Origin: Bacteroides sp.
Lineage (GTDB): Bacteria; Bacteroidota; Bacteroidia; Bacteroidales; Bacteroidaceae
Direction of reading: 5' to 3'
Length of the DNA stretch: 64,000 bases
Assembly: GCA_019416685.1 (NCBI GenBank)
Contig: DXWV01000057.1
Coordinates: 1-64,000 of the forward strand
Position numbers and translations under genes: made by a program
The notes under the pieces: model-generated
The model's input: only the letters and a program-made list of their open reading frames with translations
Databases searched by the model: none
What the model was told of the DNA's origin: nothing
In this document: positions 27,224 to 37,053 of the stretch, in pieces
Layout of the letters: the number at the start of each line of letters is the position of its first letter
How positions within the stretch are numbered: position 1 is the stretch's first letter

Positions 27224-28681
27224 ATGAAAAGAAAAGTTATATATCTCCTGCTGGCACTTGTCATCGCACTCCCTTCCAGTGCCCAAAAACTTTATAATGA
27301 TGCTATCAGTTTATCTGACGTATCACTGTGGCAACAGGGCAACTCTCTTTATATCAGCATGACGATCGATATGAAGAATCTTGTAGTTAGTCCTCAACGT
27401 TCACTTACGCTGACTCCTCTGCTGACAGACGGACAGCACAACGTACCCTTACAAGACATTATTATTAATGGTCGCCGCCGTCAGAAAGCATATATACGTG
27501 GTCTGGCAATCAAAAAAGAACAGCCTGCCAGTATTGTTATCCCCTATGATAAGAGGGAAGTACTAAACTATACACAGGTCATTCCTTATCAGCCGTGGAT
27601 GGAGAATGCAGCACTAAACTTGGTTGAGAACCTCTGTGGTTGTGGTAATAATGAAGAGATGATTGCACAGGAGCTCATCACCAATGATGTATCTACCGAA
27701 GCGAAGCGTCTGGCAGCTATGTCACCGATAGTAGCTTATATTCAGCCGGCTGTGGAAGTTGTGAAGACCCGTAGTGAGCAATATGAAGCCCATCTGGATT
27801 TCCCTGTAAGTAAAGCTGTTATCCAAACTGACTTTATGAACAACCATAAAGAACTGGTGAATATTCATTCTATGTTTGACAAAGTACAGAATGACAAAAA
27901 CCTCACCATAACCGGCATCAGCATTGATGGTTTTGCTTCTCCCGAAGGCCCATTAAAGTTTAACGAACAGCTCTCTCAAAAACGTGCTGAAGCATTGAAA
28001 AAATATCTGAGTGAGAATGAAAAAGTTCCGGCCAGCCTCTATAAAGTATCCTTTGGTGGTGAAAATTGGGATGGATTGGTGAAAGCATTAGAAGCCTCTT
28101 CTATGAAAGATAAAGAGACATTTATCAATATCATTAAAAATACCAGTGATGATGCTTTACGCAAAAAAGAAATCATGCGTGTAGCCGGTGGTGCCCCCTA
28201 TCGTGCCATGTTGAAAGATATCTATCCGGGATTACGCAAAGTGGACTTAAAGATAGATTATACCGTGATTAATTTCGATGTTGAACAAGGACGTATCGTC
28301 ATTAAAACAAATCCGAAATACCTCAGTCTGAATGAAATGTATCAGGTAGCCAACAGCTATCCGAAAGGAAGTGATGACTTTGTAAACGTATTCGATATTG
28401 CCGTACGTATGTATCCGAATGATGAAGTAGCCAACCTGAATGCCGCTGCCGTAGCATTAAGTAAGAAAGATGTGAGAACTGCCATAAAATTCATGGAAAA
28501 GGCGAACAAACAGACTGCCGAATATATCAATAATAGTGGTGTATACGATTTCCTTAACGGGGATATAAATCAGTCCATTGCAGCTTTCACGCAAGCTGCC
28601 CATATGGGCAATGAAGCAGCAAAAGCCAACTTGAAACAATTGCAAAAAATACTGGATATGAAAAAGATGCCTAACAAATAG
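27224..28681 (+). CDS. DUF3868 / OmpA-like fimbria-associated protein
   Basis: A 485-aa exported protein with a signal peptide (about 1-20). DUF3868 covers about residues 20-150 (ISLSDVSLWQQGNSLYISMT). An OmpA-like fold follows in the middle (ITGISIDGFASPEGPLKFNE, about 235-300). The C-terminus is helical and TPR-like (about 375-475). Members usually help anchor or assemble minor fimbriae. No fimbrillin gene follows here; a terminator closes the operon. Confidence 0.8.
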   Translation: MKRKVIYLLLALVIALPSSAQKLYNDAISLSDVSLWQQGNSLYISMTIDMKNLVVSPQRSLTLTPLLTDGQHNVPLQDIIINGRRRQKAYIRGLAIKKEQPASIVIPYDKREVLNYTQVIPYQPWMENAALNLVENLCGCGNNEEMIAQELITNDVSTEAKRLAAMSPIVAYIQPAVEVVKTRSEQYEAHLDFPVSKAVIQTDFMNNHKELVNIHSMFDKVQNDKNLTITGISIDGFASPEGPLKFNEQLSQKRAEALKKYLSENEKVPASLYKVSFGGENWDGLVKALEASSMKDKETFINIIKNTSDDALRKKEIMRVAGGAPYRAMLKDIYPGLRKVDLKIDYTVINFDVEQGRIVIKTNPKYLSLNEMYQVANSYPKGSDDFVNVFDIAVRMYPNDEVANLNAAAVALSKKDVRTAIKFMEKANKQTAEYINNSGVYDFLNGDINQSIAAFTQAAHMGNEAAKANLKQLQKILDMKKMPNK

Positions 28682-28703
28682 ACATCCAAGCAGACAAGAA
28701 AAG

Positions 28704-28742
28704 TCCGGATATGATTTATTTAATTAATCATACCCGGATTTT
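28704..28742 (+). terminator. Terminator after the DUF3575/DUF3868 pair
   Basis: TCCGG plus TATGATT pairs with AATCATA plus CCGGA across a short AT loop, followed by six T residues. Confidence 0.8.
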
Positions 28743-28933
28743 TTGCCTTTCAATATTTTGAATCATTGAAATATAATCTCTTTTTCACATGTATAGTACA
28801 TAAGCGTAGCCTACTGTTTTTTATTTAAATCCGGCACATCCCGAATAAAATCATAAAAAAATTGCTGCCCGAGCAGTCAAAACGATCTCCTGTTTTGTTA
28901 TAGAAATAGTATACATTATTAAATCTGACGATT

Positions 28934-30433
28934 ATGACACTGATTCTTGCTATTATCCCGGTTTTACTTCTTATTGTATTAATGGCTTTTTTAAAAATGC
29001 CTGGTGATAAAAGTAGTGTCATATCTCTCATTGTGACTATGCTAATAGCTGTTTTTGGGTTTCATTTTGCTGTGGATGATCTCGCTTATTCATTTCTATA
29101 TGGAGCATTAAAAGCTGTTTCTCCTATCTTGATTATCATCGTAATGGCAATTTTCAGCTATAATGTATTGCTGAAGACTAAAAAAATGGAAATCATCAAA
29201 CAGCAATTCTCCTCCATTTCTACAGATAAGAGCATTCAGGTATTACTGTTGACCTGGGGATTCGGTGGGCTACTCGAAGCAATGGCGGGCTTCGGTACCG
29301 CAGTTGCTATCCCTGCTGCTATACTTATCAGCCTTGGTTTCAAACCAGTTTTCTCGGCAGTAGTAAGCTTAATAGCCAACAGCGTGGCCACGGCTTTTGG
29401 AGCTATCGGCACACCGGTACTTGTACTGGCTAAAGAAACCAATCTGGATGTATTAACCTTAAGTACCAATGTCGTGCTACAGCTTTCTGTACTTATGTTT
29501 CTCATCCCATTGGTACTACTTTTTCTCACAGATCCAAAATTGAAATCACTTCCGAAGAATGTGTTCCTCGCACTATTGGTGGGGGGAGTATCTCTTGTTA
29601 GTCAATATGTGGCCGCACGTTATATGGGAGCAGAATCACCTGCCATAATCGGTAGCATTCTTTCTATTATCGTAATCGTAATTTATGGTAAACTCACTGC
29701 TTCCAAAGAAGATAAAGCACGCAAGAGTTCTCTTCGCGGAAGAGATATCCTGAATGCATGGAGTATTTATCTGCTCATCCTCTTGCTGATAATCCTGACC
29801 AGTCCCCTATTCCCAGGACTACGCAATATACTTGAGAACAACTGGATAACACGTATCAGCCTTCCGATCAATGACTCTACAGTAAACTATACCATCTCAT
29901 GGCTTACCCATGCAGGCGTACTTCTCTTTGTCGGTACTTTTATTGGCGGACTCATACAAGGCGCAAAAGTCAAAGACTTATTCATCGTGCTTTGGGATAC
30001 TGTGAAGCAGTTGAAAAAAACATTCATCACAGTCATCTGCCTTGTCGGCCTGTCAACTATTATGGATACTGCCGGAATGATCTCAGTCATTGCTACTGCT
30101 CTGGCTACTGCCACAGGTAGTCTTTATCCGCTTTTCGCACCCGTTATCGGATGTCTGGGTACGTTCATCACCGGTAGTGATACTTCGTCTAATATTCTTT
30201 TCGGAAAACTGCAAGCCAGTGTTGCCGGGCATATCAATGTTAGCCCCGACTGGCTGTCGGCTGCTAATACGGTAGGTGCCACCGGAGGAAAAATCATTTC
30301 TCCCCAAAGTATCGCCATAGCTACTTCAGCAAGTAATCAACAGGGAAAAGAAGGTGAGATTCTGAAGGCAGCCATCCCCTATGCACTTGCCTATATAGTG
30401 ATCACAGGAGTCATTGTATTTATTTTCAGCTAA
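28934..30433 (+). CDS. lctP: L-lactate permease family transporter
   Basis: A 499-aa LctP/LldP-type permease with about 12-14 membrane helices. Recognisable blocks are FGGLLEAMAGFGTAVAIPAA near residues 110-130 and the C-terminal FITGSDTSSNILFGKLQ. The family imports lactate or glycolate with protons. It is shorter than the E. coli protein, as is common in Bacteroidetes. It is followed by a truncated acetyltransferase remnant. It is not linked to lactate-utilisation genes here. Confidence 0.9.
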   Translation: MTLILAIIPVLLLIVLMAFLKMPGDKSSVISLIVTMLIAVFGFHFAVDDLAYSFLYGALKAVSPILIIIVMAIFSYNVLLKTKKMEIIKQQFSSISTDKSIQVLLLTWGFGGLLEAMAGFGTAVAIPAAILISLGFKPVFSAVVSLIANSVATAFGAIGTPVLVLAKETNLDVLTLSTNVVLQLSVLMFLIPLVLLFLTDPKLKSLPKNVFLALLVGGVSLVSQYVAARYMGAESPAIIGSILSIIVIVIYGKLTASKEDKARKSSLRGRDILNAWSIYLLILLLIILTSPLFPGLRNILENNWITRISLPINDSTVNYTISWLTHAGVLLFVGTFIGGLIQGAKVKDLFIVLWDTVKQLKKTFITVICLVGLSTIMDTAGMISVIATALATATGSLYPLFAPVIGCLGTFITGSDTSSNILFGKLQASVAGHINVSPDWLSAANTVGATGGKIISPQSIAIATSASNQQGKEGEILKAAIPYALAYIVITGVIVFIFS

Positions 30434-30448
30434 AAAGTTAAGTTATAG

Positions 30449-30802
30449 AAGAAAAAACTTATTAAACTCATCGGGCATATCTTGCTGACATGTATGTACG
30501 TCATACAGGAAGACGGAAGTAAATTTGAATCTTTATTAATCGCTCCCCTTTCCGTCCTGCTCGAATACCGGGACCAGGGAGTAGGTTCTGCACTAATCAA
30601 AGAGGGCCTGAAGCATGGACGTGAAATGGGATATAAAGCAGCATTCCTCTGTGGAGATCCTAATTATTATCATCGGTTCGGTTTTAAATCAATTAGTGAA
30701 TTCGGACTCACCAATCCCGATATTCCCGAACCATACGTGATGGGATACGAACTGGAAGCTGGTGCATTGGATCATGTTACAGGGATAGCAAAGCTCCTAT
30801 AA
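30449..30802 (+). pseudogene. GNAT acetyltransferase, 5'-truncated
   Basis: Immediately after an in-frame TAG (30446-30448) the frame encodes KLIGHILLTCMYVIQEDGSK and then LLIAPLSVLLEYRDQGVGSA, DPNYYHRFGF and GALDHVTG. This is the central and C-terminal part of a small GNAT enzyme. The N-terminal ~60 residues that relatives have are missing, and only a TTG at 30482 could initiate. It is most likely a remnant. Confidence 0.75.
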
Positions 30803-30830
30803 TTATAATTTCCGGATAGGATGAAAAAGA

Positions 30831-30869
30831 AAGCCGATATGTCTCTTGTGAAAAGAGATGTATCGGCTT
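30831..30869. terminator. Bidirectional terminator hairpin
   Basis: AAGCCGATA and TATCGGCTT pair, with an inner TCTCTT/AAGAGA stem. It lies between the plus-strand remnant and the convergent AbiE-type operon. Confidence 0.75.
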
Positions 30870-30875
30870 ATTATT

Positions 30876-31502
30876 TTAAAGAAGTGTTTTTTCCTGAAAC
30901 TCCCGCACAGCTTGCCTGATTGTTTCTTTCATCTTTTCCCACTCTACGGGAATAAGCATTTCAGGAGCTATTTGTGGCTCTGCATCATCAAAATAGGTTA
31001 AACTCATCAAAGCTCTAAACTCTGAGTTTTCAGGATACTTTGCTTTATAAAAAGATAGAATCTGCTCTAATGTAAAATGCCTCAATAAGAAATAGATATC
31101 AACAAAATCTTTTTTTGTACCTCGTCCTTCCACTGCATTAATTTTCATTGCCGCAATGTCTTTCATAGAAGCCAAACGAATAGCACCGTCACACAAAGGA
31201 GCATCAATCCACTTATATACATAGTCAACAAAATCTATTTTTATATCATCCACCATATATATTTTTATATGCCGCGATTCCTTAATAACAGATAACCGTC
31301 CTATATCACGAAGAGTATCTTTTATCTCTTCACTTTCACTCTTTATGCAACCAAAGAAATCTAAGTCAATAGACTTACGATGTCCTAATTGCAATGCCAA
31401 TGAAGTTCCACCAACCAAACGAGCCTGTGAAAATATAGCAACAGACATAATAGCCCTTAATATCTCCAGTGTGCGTGGTTCGACTGTTGCATATGATAGC
31501 AT
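30876..31502 (-). CDS. AbiEii-type nucleotidyltransferase toxin
   Basis: A roughly 208-aa member of the AbiEii/MNT-fold toxin family. The signature GGTSLALQLGHRKSIDLDFF is the nucleotidyltransferase motif GGTxLAL..R.S.DiD(L)F, and KDIAAMKINAVEGRGTKKDF is the second conserved block. AbiEii toxins transfer nucleotides and are held in check by a partner. The start at M13 of the longest frame (31502) fits the family. It overlaps the upstream partner gene, as toxin-antitoxin genes often do. Confidence 0.85.
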   Translation of the reverse strand: MLSYATVEPRTLEILRAIMSVAIFSQARLVGGTSLALQLGHRKSIDLDFFGCIKSESEEIKDTLRDIGRLSVIKESRHIKIYMVDDIKIDFVDYVYKWIDAPLCDGAIRLASMKDIAAMKINAVEGRGTKKDFVDIYFLLRHFTLEQILSFYKAKYPENSEFRALMSLTYFDDAEPQIAPEMLIPVEWEKMKETIRQAVREFQEKTLL

Positions 31503-31762
31503 CGATAATCCTCCTTCTTTGTATCGGAAAGACAACAAATGAAAGACAGCGCCCGAGGCTCCAAACTACGAAGCTGCTGACTCTCTTTCACTATCTTTTC
31601 CAACCCATAATAGTGTAGTATTAATTTCCAATCATCCAATGTACCATATTCCAACACACGTTGAATTATCTGCCCCGGACAGGTATTCAAATCCAATAAC
31701 CTTTTATCGATATCCCAAAAAAGATGATTGGAAAACGCATTTATACATTCATTTGCTGACAT
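31457..31762 (-). CDS. Antitoxin-like partner (DUF6922 type)
   Basis: A roughly 101-aa protein with FWDIDKRLLDLNTCPGQIIQRVLEYGTL, the core of a family that recurrently precedes AbiEii-type toxins in Bacteroidales. The ATG at 31762 (MSANECINAF) is preferred to 31804. It overlaps the toxin frame by 46 bases. A regulatory/antitoxin role is inferred from context. Confidence 0.7.
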   Translation of the reverse strand: MSANECINAFSNHLFWDIDKRLLDLNTCPGQIIQRVLEYGTLDDWKLILHYYGLEKIVKESQQLRSLEPRALSFICCLSDTKKEDYRCYHMQQSNHAHWRY

Positions 31763-31836
31763 AGAAATTTTTCTTTGAAAACAAAGGTAATGCATTTTAT
31801 TCAATTTACAAATCTTTCTTTCTCTGATAATAAGGA

Positions 31837-32787
31837 TTAATTGAATTTATGTAAGCAGAAGAACCTCTTCATAAATAACAGATATAACATGCTTAATAAA
31901 AAGACACTACCCAATAAATACCAGTATCCATATTCCCGTAATATCAAATACCCTATTACAACAATTGCCTGCATCATCATATAAATCAATGCCACCACCA
32001 CATGAGGCATTCTTAGTTCATTAGCCATAATCTGATACATATGTTTCCGGTGAGGTAAACCAATATTTTCATGCAACATCAATCGATGAGCAATAGTTAA
32101 CACACTATCTATCCCATACACTACTAACAGTATAATCCAGCTAAAATCCCCAGTTTGAATAATCAACCTCCCAATCAAAAAAAGAATGGTAAATGCAATA
32201 CTAACCGCCCCCACATCTCCGGCAAAACACTTCGCCCTCTTTCGGAAATTAAAGAAATTGAAAACCAGCACAGCACACAGCATTGTATAAATAAGATCCG
32301 GCTCAACAAACGAAACAACCGAATGATTAATAAATGCTAATGCTCCAAGTATGATCAAAGAATACCCTCCCGTGATCCCATTGATGCCATCCATAAAGTT
32401 ATAGGCATTGATAATACCTGTGCAAATGATTAACGCTACAAGGATTGTCCACCAGGGAAGAGAGAATAATCCCCATTGATAAAACATCAAAGCCATAGCG
32501 GAGAAATGAAACACTAATCGCAATGCCTGAGAAGTAGAACGGATATCATCCACGAAACTGATTAAGGTGATCAGTGTCAGGGCAAGCATGAACCAGGGAT
32601 ATTCAAAATGGTTCGTGAAGAAATAGGCTAATACACCAAAATAGAAGATGATTCCCCCACCCCGTAAAGTGATCCGGGTATGCGAACTGCGCTCATTGGG
32701 TTTATCGATGATGTTGTATTTATCGGCGATATAAAAATAAAAAAGTTCTGCCAAGAAGAGCAGAACTAAGACTATTAAATAATACAC
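31837..32787 (-). CDS. Undecaprenyl-phosphate sugar-1-phosphate transferase (WecA/MraY type)
   Basis: A 316-aa polytopic transferase with 10-11 helices that starts capsule repeat synthesis by putting a sugar-1-phosphate on undecaprenyl phosphate. Signatures are KPNERSSHTRITLRGGG at the N-terminus, the metal-binding region INAYNFMDGINGITG and VSFVDDIR-like SFVDDIRSTSQ, and the HRKHMYQI loop. It is the most promoter-distal gene of the operon. Confidence 0.9.
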   Translation of the reverse strand: MYYLIVLVLLFLAELFYFYIADKYNIIDKPNERSSHTRITLRGGGIIFYFGVLAYFFTNHFEYPWFMLALTLITLISFVDDIRSTSQALRLVFHFSAMALMFYQWGLFSLPWWTILVALIICTGIINAYNFMDGINGITGGYSLIILGALAFINHSVVSFVEPDLIYTMLCAVLVFNFFNFRKRAKCFAGDVGAVSIAFTILFLIGRLIIQTGDFSWIILLVVYGIDSVLTIAHRLMLHENIGLPHRKHMYQIMANELRMPHVVVALIYMMMQAIVVIGYLILREYGYWYLLGSVFLLSMLYLLFMKRFFCLHKFN

Positions 32788-32845
32788 AACTTTATATATT
32801 TAAAAAGTATCTTCAATCGTAAGTCGTAAATCGTCCAATTGTAAA

Positions 32846-33808
32846 TCATTCAAAGGACTTTATTGTCTTTATCAGTCCTTCTTTTGCAGTAACAGGCATT
32901 TTATCTATCCCCAAAGCTGCTTTTATCTTTGCGTTACTTACTACATAATTCTCCGTTAGCTTCCGAAGACGTTCTGTGTTCAAAGGCAGATGAAGTAAAG
33001 TACCAATCCTGGCACATCCTTCCATTATCCCCCTATTTATTTTCCAAATGCGAGATTTCTTTCCCATTACTTCACATATAATAGTTATCAGTTCATTAGT
33101 AGACATCGCTTCATCATCCCCCATATGATAGATACCACTCGGAACATCCTTTGTCAACAACCCTTCTACTACGTAGCAAAGATTATCTATCGAAGTAAAC
33201 GAACGACGATTCTCGAAAGCCCCCAAAGGCCACGGAATACCTTTCTTCACCACATTATAAAGCAAATTCAGGTTCCCTTTATTGCCAGGACCGTGAATCA
33301 TACAAGGACGGAGTATATATACTTGTTTCTCTCCCAATTGGCACATTGGCATATTGCCACATTGATCCATTATTAATTCTTCTGCCTTGATCTTACTTTC
33401 TCCATAAGGCCCAACAGGAGCCGGAATGACATCTTCAGTGAGTATATCCCCCACAACACTATCGGCAGCAGCTTTTACAGAACTGAAGAAAATGAATTTC
33501 TTGGCAGAAGATTGAAGAAAAAAATCAAAGATCTTTTGAGTCAAGCCGGTATTGATATCAAAGTAGATTTGTGCAGCCGATTGATTCTTCGTGTCATGCG
33601 CTTTACCAGCAAGATGGATAATAGCATCAAAATGAGGTAATTCATGAATAGAATCGGCCGACTCAATGTCCTCCCACAAAAATGTTTTTATTATTCCCTC
33701 TTTTACAGGAGATATTATATCAAGTCCATAAAGACTATATCCATTTTTTAAACTATTAATGAGATTGGAACCTACAAATCCATAAGTTCCGGTAATAAGA
33801 ATATTCAT
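32846..33808 (-). CDS. NAD-dependent epimerase/dehydratase (SDR)
   Basis: A 320-aa extended SDR with N-terminal Rossmann motif MNILITGTYGFVGSNL and catalytic-type Tyr-x3-Lys in PYGESKIKAEELI. It is typical of sugar-nucleotide 4-epimerases/dehydratases or WbpV-like reductases that act with the initiating transferase. The ATG at 33808 is preferred over the adjacent TTG. Exact substrate unknown. Confidence 0.85.
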   Translation of the reverse strand: MNILITGTYGFVGSNLINSLKNGYSLYGLDIISPVKEGIIKTFLWEDIESADSIHELPHFDAIIHLAGKAHDTKNQSAAQIYFDINTGLTQKIFDFFLQSSAKKFIFFSSVKAAADSVVGDILTEDVIPAPVGPYGESKIKAEELIMDQCGNMPMCQLGEKQVYILRPCMIHGPGNKGNLNLLYNVVKKGIPWPLGAFENRRSFTSIDNLCYVVEGLLTKDVPSGIYHMGDDEAMSTNELITIICEVMGKKSRIWKINRGIMEGCARIGTLLHLPLNTERLRKLTENYVVSNAKIKAALGIDKMPVTAKEGLIKTIKSFE

Positions 33809-33830
33809 CAAACTCTATTATTTAAATAAG

Positions 33831-35042
33831 CTACTCTGATTGAAATATTTCCATTAAATGATCTACTATCTTTTTCTTTGAAAAAAACTTCTGGTAATAC
33901 TCTTGCCCCGCTTTTCCTTTTGCAAACAGCTCCTTTCTTGTCGATTGAGATAGCTTCTTCACATTGTTTGCCAGCGATTCAAAATCTCCTGCAACAGCTG
34001 TATCACCACATCCGGCCTCCCTGATTATCTCATTTCCAATACCATTTATCATGGAGACTATGGGTTTTCCAAATGCCATATACGATTGTATTTTAGAAGG
34101 AATTGTCAAAGAAAAAATCTCTTGATCTTTCAAAGAAACAAGCATTGCATCCGCATGAATAAATAAATCCGGCATATCTTCCAAAGGATAACGACCTAAC
34201 AAAAAAACAGTATCACATAAATCTAACTCTTTTATTTGTTGTTCCACAAAATCTTTTTTCCGCCCGTCACCTACAATTACCCATTTAATGTCTTTAGTAT
34301 CTTTTGTCCGAACTGCAGCCTGTAACACGGATTCAAAGTCTTGAGCCTCACCTATATTACCAGCAAACATTACTATAAATCCATCCGGAATCAGCGATTT
34401 GAAACGTTCCTTATCAACCAAAGAATCATTGGAAAACAAATCTTCTGCCCAATTAGGAACATAACTCATCTTATATTTATAATCTCCTTTTTGTAAGATT
34501 GACTGATTAAAAGCTTCGGATTGTACACAAATGCCATCCACTTTTTGATAAATACCTTGTACCATTTGAGTTAGTATCCGATACGCAAAACCAGAATTCA
34601 TATTACCTGCAGCGACTACACTTTCCGGCCACAAATCCTGAACCCAAAGATAAGCACGACTGCCAAACATCTTTTTATGCAGCAAAGCAGCATACACCTG
34701 AGTGATAGGAGAAATTGCAAAAGTCAAAGATACATCATACTTCTGTTTATGAAGAAGTATATATAAGCAAGAAAAAAAAACAAAAGACAAATAATTCAAT
34801 GCTAAACCTATCTTTGAACCTTTACCACGAGGAACCAAAGGAACACGAATCAGCTTGATATATTTATAATATTCTTCTTTATACCCCCAAAAAGAATATC
34901 CTTTATAAATCTTTCCTTGAGGATAATTAGGCTTTCCAGTCAGTACAGTGACTTCATTACCTCTCAATACAAGCTCTTGCGCCAAATCATTAACACGGAA
35001 TGTTTCCGGCCAGAAATATTGGGAAACCAATAATATTTTCAT
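33831..35042 (-). CDS. Glycosyltransferase family 4, WbuB-like
   Basis: A 403-aa GT-B glycosyltransferase. The N-terminal ILLVSQYFWPETFRVNDLAQ is typical of WbuB, the transferase for L-FucNAc, and the C-terminal donor site has FSLTIPSKIQSYMAFGKPIV. The genes for UDP-L-FucNAc synthesis lie immediately upstream, and its ATG overlaps the FnlB-like stop (ATGA), supporting a FucNAc donor. Substrate is inferred. Confidence 0.85.
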   Translation of the reverse strand: MKILLVSQYFWPETFRVNDLAQELVLRGNEVTVLTGKPNYPQGKIYKGYSFWGYKEEYYKYIKLIRVPLVPRGKGSKIGLALNYLSFVFFSCLYILLHKQKYDVSLTFAISPITQVYAALLHKKMFGSRAYLWVQDLWPESVVAAGNMNSGFAYRILTQMVQGIYQKVDGICVQSEAFNQSILQKGDYKYKMSYVPNWAEDLFSNDSLVDKERFKSLIPDGFIVMFAGNIGEAQDFESVLQAAVRTKDTKDIKWVIVGDGRKKDFVEQQIKELDLCDTVFLLGRYPLEDMPDLFIHADAMLVSLKDQEIFSLTIPSKIQSYMAFGKPIVSMINGIGNEIIREAGCGDTAVAGDFESLANNVKKLSQSTRKELFAKGKAGQEYYQKFFSKKKIVDHLMEIFQSE

Positions 35043-35902
35043 AGATATAATGTCCGGTATAATTCACGTTTTCCCCACATCCAGTCATATTGTTCCCGGA
35101 GCATCTCTTCATATCCCGGCACAACATAATCAAACTTCTCAGACTTTACGATTGATTTATCAATACCATTCCCATCGAATGGCAAAATCTCAATATCCTG
35201 CTTATTCCATATTTTACGAAACAAGTGTAATAAATCATATTTACTTATTCCTATTCCATTACTTAGTTGTACAAGACCGGTGATTCCCTGGGTAATAGCC
35301 ACATCAATAGCCTTTGCTAACTCCAAAGTAGTCACACCTCCCCATATAGCTGTCTTAAAACCATTTACCGGACCATGCTGACGCATAAACCAATGGAACA
35401 GACCTTCGCCATTTTCCTTCAGTTCCGGACCGATGATAGAAGTACGAAGAGTTAGATCTTTATTGTTTATAATCTCTCCTAACGACTTACTCCGTCCATA
35501 AACGTCATCAGCATCCCGGAAATCAGTTTCCGTATAATTTCCTTTCTTACCAGAGAAGACACAATCCGTACTGATATGGATCAGTTTTGCTCCTACCTCA
35601 TCCGATAGTTTCTTCAGCAAATGAGGAAACCAGGCATTTATCAGAATAGCATTGTCAGGATGTTCTTTGGAACCTTTAATTAAAACTCCGATACAATTAA
35701 GGATAATATCAGGACGGGACTCACAAACGATCCGGGCAACAGCCTCTTTATTTGTCACATCTACTACAATACTATCATCTGTCAGTTTTGTACGATAAAC
35801 CACATTTACAATATCATACCGTCCGGTACTTCGCAGATAATAATAAGCCATGTGTCCGGCCATACCTGTGGCGCCGAACAACAGAATCTTCTTTTTAATC
35901 AT
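35039..35902 (-). CDS. UDP-FucNAc pathway reductase (FnlB-like, RmlD family)
   Basis: A 287-aa SDR with ILLFGATGMAGHM and the YGRSKSLGE active-site Tyr/Lys. It sits between the 2-epimerase and the WbuB-like transferase, the order found in L-FucNAc loci. The reaction expected is reduction at C4 of the keto sugar. RmlD relatives also make dTDP-rhamnose, but no rmlABC genes are present, so FnlB is preferred. Confidence 0.8.
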   Translation of the reverse strand: MIKKKILLFGATGMAGHMAYYYLRSTGRYDIVNVVYRTKLTDDSIVVDVTNKEAVARIVCESRPDIILNCIGVLIKGSKEHPDNAILINAWFPHLLKKLSDEVGAKLIHISTDCVFSGKKGNYTETDFRDADDVYGRSKSLGEIINNKDLTLRTSIIGPELKENGEGLFHWFMRQHGPVNGFKTAIWGGVTTLELAKAIDVAITQGITGLVQLSNGIGISKYDLLHLFRKIWNKQDIEILPFDGNGIDKSIVKSEKFDYVVPGYEEMLREQYDWMWGKRELYRTLYL

Positions 35903-35922
35903 AAAATAATGAAAAGCGGAAA

Positions 35923-37053
35923 TCAGATTTCTTTATGCCAAACCGTACGGTTGATATAATCTGTATAAGAAAGGATAATACGAACTACTTTTTTAGATAC
36001 ATTGTCTGCTGCATAATCAGGAATAGAATGAATTAGATCCTGTCCTTCAGTATACTGAGAAGTTACTATGTCAATTGAATCGAGGATACGGTCACTGTTT
36101 AATCCGGTCATAATCAGGGTACCTTCATCCATACCTTCCGGACGTTCGTGTGCCTGCCGAATGGTGATAGCAGGAAAGTGAAGTATAGACGATTCTTCCG
36201 TTATCGTACCGCTATCAGAGATAACACAAAAAGCATTTTGTTGCAACTTTATATATTCCATAAAACCAAAAGGTTTCATAAATTCAATCATAGGATTAGA
36301 ATTAACAAAGCCGATTGCTTCCAATTTCTTACGGGTACGGGGATGAGTGGAAACGATCACTTTTTTATGATATTTATCCACAATAGCATTGAGAGAAGAA
36401 AGTAAATCCGAGAAATTCTTCTCAGAGTCTACATTTTCCTCACGATGTGTACTCACAATAAAGTAATCCCCTTTCTTCAGCCCTTCCTTTTCCAGAACAT
36501 CATTCTTCTCAATCTCAGCTTTATGATAATTCAAGACTTCTGTCATAGGAGATCCGGTCTTTATCACAGTCTCAGGACGCAACCCTTCAGCCAGCAAATA
36601 TTTACGGGCATGTTCTGAAAGGGGCATATTGATATCACTCAAATGATCAACGATTTTACGATTGATCTCTTCAGGTACACGCTGGTCAAAGCAACGATTG
36701 CCCGCCTCCATGTGGAAAATAGGAATCTTACGGCGCTTTGCAGAGATCACCGAAATACAACTGTTGGTATCTCCATAAAGTAACAAAGCATCCGGCTTAA
36801 CTTGTTCTATCAGCTCATCCGACTTCTGGATAACATTTGCTATCGTTTCAGCAGCATTCTTACCTGCAGCGTTCAGGAAATAGTCCGGTTTACGGATATA
36901 TAGCTCCTGAAAGAATATCTCATTCAGTTCATAGTCGTAGTTTTGCCCTGTATGTACAATGATATGATCCGTATACTTATCCAGTTCAGCCATTACACGG
37001 CTCAACTTGATTATTTCGGGACGAGTACCCACAATGGTCATTACTTTAAGCAT
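35923..37053 (-). CDS. UDP-sugar 2-epimerase (FnlC-like)
   Basis: A 376-aa non-hydrolysing UDP-N-acetylhexosamine 2-epimerase. It begins KVMTIVGTRPEIIKLSRVM and has GDTNSCISVISAKR plus the C-terminal SDSGTITEESSILHFPAITIR. As part of the FnlA-C-B group it should convert the UDP-talosamine-type intermediate to UDP-L-FucNAc. A second, distinct 2-epimerase lies at 41634-42803. It overlaps the fnlA 3' end by 13 bases. Confidence 0.86.
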   Translation of the reverse strand: MLKVMTIVGTRPEIIKLSRVMAELDKYTDHIIVHTGQNYDYELNEIFFQELYIRKPDYFLNAAGKNAAETIANVIQKSDELIEQVKPDALLLYGDTNSCISVISAKRRKIPIFHMEAGNRCFDQRVPEEINRKIVDHLSDINMPLSEHARKYLLAEGLRPETVIKTGSPMTEVLNYHKAEIEKNDVLEKEGLKKGDYFIVSTHREENVDSEKNFSDLLSSLNAIVDKYHKKVIVSTHPRTRKKLEAIGFVNSNPMIEFMKPFGFMEYIKLQQNAFCVISDSGTITEESSILHFPAITIRQAHERPEGMDEGTLIMTGLNSDRILDSIDIVTSQYTEGQDLIHSIPDYAADNVSKKVVRIILSYTDYINRTVWHKEI

